Below, piece after piece: positions 61,543-64,000 of a DNA stretch of 64,000 nt (positions within the stretch are counted from its first letter, which is position 1; each line of letters starts with the position of its first letter). The notes below the pieces were generated by a model, which saw only the letters and a program-made list of their open reading frames with translations, searched no databases and was not told the origin of the DNA. Source of the stretch: Allodiplogaster sudhausi (lineage: Eukaryota; Nematoda; Chromadorea; Rhabditida; Diplogasteridae); NCBI GenBank assembly GCA_945643635.1, contig CALZFC010000006.1, forward strand, positions 10,636,501-10,700,500, in the 5' to 3' direction. A program made the position numbers and the translations under genes.

Positions 61543-61946
61543 AGAAAGAGAGAAAGAGAGAGAGAGAGAGAGAGCATGGTAAGCGGGAGAAGGCATGAAG
61601 TTAGAAGAATAAAGAGAGGAAGAGTCGGAAATGTTCAAGATGAACGAAAGATTAAGAACAGAACACATCTGTATTGTTCTTCCATGCTCTTCCATGTTCT
61701 CTCTTCCTTCATTTCCCTGCTTTATTGCAGATGGAGCAGTCGTGTGATGTGCTGGGTGATTGTCTCAAGTTGTTTCCTGGCTTCTCGGGTGGCCCCTATG
61801 CCCGCCAGTCCGGCTGCAGTCGAGTGGATGGCCGGACCATCTGCTGCTGCAACTTCGACTACTGCAATGGCCTGACTGCTCTCGCTCCGCAGCTTCTTCT
61901 CTCTGCCCTTACCAGCTTCTTCTTTTCCTCTCTATTTCTCAATTAA
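61227..61946 (+). CDS. Small secreted Ly6/uPAR-like three-finger protein, probable GPI anchor
   Basis: Two exons, 61227-61406 and 61731-61946; 131 aa. The N-terminus is a signal peptide (MLFLLLLMFSFVVCIS). The mature part has LTCFHS, ECAPGVFWCRAYIG, MEQSCDVLGDCLKLF, SGCSRVDG and the ending CCCNFDYCNG, close to the CC..D.CN signature that closes Ly6/uPAR/CD59 and activin-receptor-type three-finger domains. A hydrophobic C-terminal tail (APQLLLSALTSFFFSSLFLN) with no charged residue after it fits a GPI-attachment signal. Proteins of this type modulate receptors at the cell surface; the partner is unknown. The single intron is largely a GA repeat. Confidence 0.75.
61425..61575. repeat. (GA)n microsatellite in the Ly6-like gene intron
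   Basis: About 150 nt of GA with GC and AAA interruptions, in the intron between the two coding exons. Confidence 0.95.
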
Positions 61947-63011
61947 TCCCTTCTCAATTTCTTCTCTCTAAATTAATTTTTTAACATTTTCCCGACGCAA
62001 TGGTGCTTTGGATCAATTTCGAAACTACAATTAGCAAAGCTTGCAGATCATTTCCATGCTGTCTCCAAAATACAGGAATTAATTTCTTTACTCTATTTAT
62101 GCAACTACAATTTTTTTTAGTTATGCGAGGTCGCCAAAAGGAGCACTGCTAGCAATAGGAATCAAGCGAAAGTTGCAACGTATGGAATTAGTACTTTCGA
62201 AGAGAAAAATATGATAATCAATACTTGCTTCATTTTACTGGCAGTTCCACCTTTAAAATACTCAAGAAACTGGAGCGACAAAATGTGTTGAGATCATTGG
62301 GATGGTAGGAAGACAATTATGCATCAAAATATCACCGACAACTATTGGATAGTGACTAAAATTCTAGGAAATCCCCGAAGAAACAAGTAATATGAATCTC
62401 TCCTAAAATCGGACCAGGTCAACGCAACCGGCTTTTCGAAAAACGCTTATCAAAAACAGTAAAGGAATCCTTGGGCCAGTACATCCAAGAATCTTACAAG
62501 CACACAGGGCAAACATATTTAAAAAGAGGAAAGCGAAAGGAGTTAAATTATGACGAAACATTCTGAATCTCTTTCAAGATAACTAAGTCATAGCTAACAA
62601 AAAGCACAATTAAACAACATAATACACTGCTACGCAATATTTATATAAAACTAACTTTTGCAAGCAATTCTATATCCAAATAAACGAGGAACATGGCTAA
62701 GAAGTTAGTTTCCCAAATCACAGAAAAAATACTCTCATCTTGAGGTTCTTTTAAGATTCCTTAGATCAGAATGGTCTCATTTTTGCTATGATTGGTAAAA
62801 CCGGCATATCTTTTGAAAACTGGCTATCGTAATTCAAGCAAAGAAAAGAATGGCAATAGCGCATAAGAAGGCGAGAGCAATTTCTAGCAGAGAATAAATC
62901 ATTCAAATTTTACTTAATTCATCAGAAGTGAATAACAAGTCATCAGATAACTTTTCATATCAATTTTAAAGTGAATTACTGCAATTAATTTAAAAGGAAA
63001 CTAACATATAT
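61947..63011. other. AT-rich convergent spacer
   Basis: No open frame over 60 codons and no repeat or RNA signature that I can see. Lies between the 3' ends of the Ly6-like gene (+) and the gene at 63012 (-). Confidence 0.55.
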
Positions 63012-64000
63012 TTAAATAACAATCATCTCACCCCAGGCTTGTAACTTCTTCAGCATATTCCGTCGTCTGAACCATTCTATCATTTCTGGGCTCTTCGGGT
63101 CGCATTTTCCGGTGAACCTGGAAGTCAGAGTGGTTAAATTAGAAGGATAGAGTGGAAGGGAGGGAGAGAGAGAGATAAAGCGCATATGATGGGAGAGATG
63201 AAGAGAGAGGGAGAGAGAGAGAGAGAGAGAGAGAGGGAGTGAGAGAGCGAGAGAGGGAGATCGCACAAGGGCATTCTTTGAGTAGGAGAGACCTAAGGAT
63301 ATTTAAATATATAAAAAAAATGCCAGAATAACCGGTGATCCTCTAGACGAAAAGAAGACTTGTCAAAACAGAAACCTGCTCGGCTTGCAGTACATCTTCT
63401 CAAAGTCCATGAACTTGCTCTGGAGATCCCACTGGGGGTTGTAGGCAGCCTCCGCGGGGGACTGGCCAGGCTTTCCAAACTTGTCCAGGGAGAGCCACGA
63501 AGGCACGGCAAAGAGACGCGTTCCGTCCACCGAGAATGGCACTATTCCATAGTATGCAGTGCGTACCATACCGGACTGAAGAAATAAGTATAGTATGTTA
63601 GGAAATCAAGGCTCGAGTAATCAGAGAAGAGAATTACATAGCAAAAACGGACTCTAATGTCGTTCATGAGCTTGAACCGATCAGCAAGCTTTCGCCATTC
63701 CCGCGCATTCGAGTACGTCACTCTGTAATGTTACAGAATGCCTTATAGAAGGGGCATCATTAGTGCAACCTGTAGGAATTCTCCTTGCTTAGGGACGCTG
63801 GAAGATCAGCGATAGTTGAGGCCTTTGCATCGCGCAATAATCCTTCAAAGTATTTTCTTTACAAAATCGGCTTTCAAAAGCTGTTAAAGTAATGAATCCC
63901 AAAGCACAAGCGCATATATACAAGATGAAAATGCTAAGGAATAACACAAATAAAGATTTCCAAAGTAAAGAATTGACCAACCCGCAAGCTGACTCTCGAA
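63012..64000 (-). CDS. Unrecognised protein, C-terminal part (gene continues past window)
   Basis: Five exons: 63982-(64000), 63769-63796, 63638-63722, 63376-63575, 63012-63117; phases agree and give about 145 residues to the stop. The sequence includes SYRVTYSNAREWRKLADRFK, MNDIRVRFCYSGMVRTAYYG, VPFSVDGTRLFAVPSWLSLD and ends with a basic helix (EMIEWFRRRNMLKKLQAWG). It looks like a compact folded domain. No family is recognised, and no membrane segment is seen in this part. The exon edge at 63769 may be off by one. Confidence 0.6.
63157..63259. repeat. (GA)n microsatellite in an intron of the 63 kb gene
   Basis: GA repeats on the plus strand, between the last two exons of the minus-strand gene. 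Confidence 0.85.

Noticed and set aside
1..64000. Rule that CT repeats always lie on the coding strand of introns
   Set aside because: True in many introns (for example ALDH8A1-like, ATP6AP2), but contradicted in the Cys-rich gene (4600), PITP (33830), WDR44 (16780), Ly6-like (61425) and the 46.5 kb gene (47340).
1..64000. CRISPR array, phage or bacterial operon
   Set aside because: Repeats are microsatellites or transposon ends, and genes have spliceosomal introns throughout.

Overview
This is eukaryotic, animal-type DNA. Genes are built from small exons joined by many short introns, coding strands are fairly GC-rich, the spacers are AT-rich, and long (CT)n/(GA)n microsatellites sit in introns and spacers. 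The best lineage clue is the cysteine-rich secreted gene at 2661-4886, which has the look of the nematode-specific DUF19/T20D4.11-like family. TA-flanked inverted-repeat elements ending CAGTACCGC and a possible operon-like gene pair (52265-58679) also suit a nematode. I cannot name the species. Gene models were joined by hand from homology, splice sites and reading-frame phase. For nearly every gene the exon lengths sum to whole codons, which supports the models but does not prove them.

Layout. 1-1665 (+): 3' part of a peroxisomal acyl-CoA thioesterase ending in AKL. 2661-4886 (+): secreted Cys-rich protein. 5886-7855 (-): renin receptor/ATP6AP2 (V-ATPase accessory). 8311-11153 (-): mitochondrial ribosomal protein S14, with a 1.45 kb inverted-repeat element in its last intron. 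12400-20897 (-): 32-exon WDR44 homologue with a FFAT-like N-terminus. 22131-25557 (-): NAD-isocitrate dehydrogenase beta subunit. 27008-28839 (+): AIG1/ADTRP-like membrane hydrolase. 29690-30912 (-) and 32192-33023 (-): two unrecognised genes. 33633-35183 (+): class I phosphatidylinositol transfer protein. 35918-39091 (+): ALDH8A1-like aldehyde dehydrogenase with a perfect hairpin element in one intron. 40293-45252 (+): SAM-domain sphingomyelin synthase with a 1.58 kb Tc/mariner-type inverted-repeat element in an intron. 46538-49497 (-): unrecognised acidic protein. 52265-53456 and 53685-58679 (+): an unrecognised helical protein followed closely by a long helical/F-box/leucine-rich protein with an apparent 1-nt frameshift. 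61227-61946 (+): Ly6-like GPI-type protein. 63012-64000 (-): 3' part of an unrecognised gene.

The genes are mostly housekeeping: lipid and sphingolipid metabolism, mitochondrial metabolism and translation, V-ATPase, and membrane contact/Rab11 trafficking. There is no sign of a cluster with one shared pathway. Mobile and repeat structure is the most unusual content: three inverted-repeat elements inside introns, two short modules with the same 57-bp architecture but different 9-bp repeat cores, a ~0.95 kb direct duplication 9.8 kb apart, a tRNA-like sequence, three GC-AG introns, and generally relaxed splice signals.
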